Shown here piece by piece: positions 21,464-21,698 of a stretch of 21,698 bases of DNA. A program made the position numbers and the translations under genes. A model generated the notes under the pieces. The model ran no database searches. It saw only the letters and a program-made list of their open reading frames with translations, and was not told the DNA's origin. The DNA comes from CAZGDV01 sp964524995 (GTDB lineage: Bacteria > Chloroflexota > Dehalococcoidia > SZUA-161). The stretch covers positions 1-21,698 of the forward strand of contig CAZGDV010000048.1 in NCBI GenBank assembly GCA_964524995.1, in the 5' to 3' direction. Numbering within the stretch: the first letter of the stretch is position 1; the number at the start of each line of letters is the position of its first letter.

Positions 21464-21698
21464 CTAATCGGGGAATATACCATTGTGTGCCATATACATC
21501 GCGGCGACGTAGCCAAAAGTAATTGCTGGGCCAATTGTTGCTCCAGGACCAGCGTAGGAATTGCCCATTACCGAAGCAGAGTTATTACCAGTTGAGAATA
21601 GTCCATCAACTACAGAGCCATCGCTTCTTAGCACACGGGCATTTTCGTCGGTGACCAGCCCACCTTTTGTGCCAAGATCTCCAGGGAACAACTCAACG
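21464..21698 (-). CDS. C-terminal end of an FAD-dependent oxidoreductase (KstD/fumarate reductase-like)
   Basis: The visible 77 residues carry GGLVTDENARVLRSDGSVVDGLFSTGNNSAS and the closing GATIGPAITFGYVAA, the FAD-binding C-terminal signature of the FrdA/3-ketosteroid dehydrogenase flavoprotein family. The frame is open to the right edge, so the N-terminal FAD-binding domain lies outside. It converges on the che operon with only 25 bases between stops and no clear terminator. Its codon choice looks more A/T-rich than the che genes, in keeping with a separate unit. The substrate cannot be told from this fragment. Confidence 0.8.
   Translation of the reverse strand, partial: VELFPGDLGTKGGLVTDENARVLRSDGSVVDGLFSTGNNSASVMGNSYAGPGATIGPAITFGYVAAMYMAHNGIFPD

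Noticed and set aside
1..21698. tRNA, rRNA, CRISPR array, insertion sequence or prophage genes
   Set aside because: I found no tRNA-like cloverleaf, spaced repeats, transposase, integrase or terminal inverted repeats that would support any of these.

Overview
The window comes from a bacterium of fairly high G+C content. The chemotaxis genes (CheA, CheB, CheC, CheD, CheR, CheW and a soluble MCP) and the OleA-type condensing enzyme are clearly bacterial. The gene mix, the KstD-like flavoprotein at the right edge and the heavy use of ATA and AGG codons in the che genes would fit a Chloroflexota (Dehalococcoidia-like) genome. That placement is a low-confidence guess that the window alone cannot prove.

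Left half (1-11117), all on the minus strand: a probable specialised lipid gene region in three transcription units, each led by a perfect TTGACA -35 box with a 17-base spacer. Reading right to left: (i) promoter at 11089-11117, a SRPBCC lipid-binding-fold protein, and an acyltransferase with an HHxxxDG motif; (ii) promoter at 9049-9077, a second acyltransferase paralogue, a cobalamin-domain radical SAM enzyme, a DUF4389 membrane protein, a third acyltransferase paralogue, a DUF362 protein with four late cysteines, and possibly a 54-residue ORF; (iii) promoter at 2100-2128, a 159-residue protein of unknown function, an OleA-type thiolase-fold enzyme with Cys, His, Asn and the diagnostic Glu all present, and the start of a FabF-like ketoacyl synthase cut by the window edge. 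Together these suggest head-to-head or iterative acyl condensation, radical modification and acyl transfer at the membrane. The product is unknown.

Middle (11118-11575): a 458-base non-coding divergent region with two copies of a 15-base imperfect palindrome that differ by compensating changes, and a cluster of GGGAATGC half-sites.

Right half (11576-21438), plus strand: a compact chemosensory operon, soluble PAS-HAMP MCP, CheW with a basic tail, CheA, CheC, CheD, CheY, CheB, CheR, an HD-GYP-like protein that has lost its HD metal residues, and a final 197-residue protein. This last protein starts with a FliM/FliN-type CheY-binding motif (SLSQEEIDAML), continues through a Pro/Ala linker and a coiled-coil stretch, and ends in a C4 zinc ribbon, with no rotor (SPOA) domain. 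No flagellar, archaellar or pilus gene lies in the window. The terminal protein is therefore the best candidate for an undescribed CheY output adaptor. The right edge holds the C-terminal end of an unrelated minus-strand flavoprotein.
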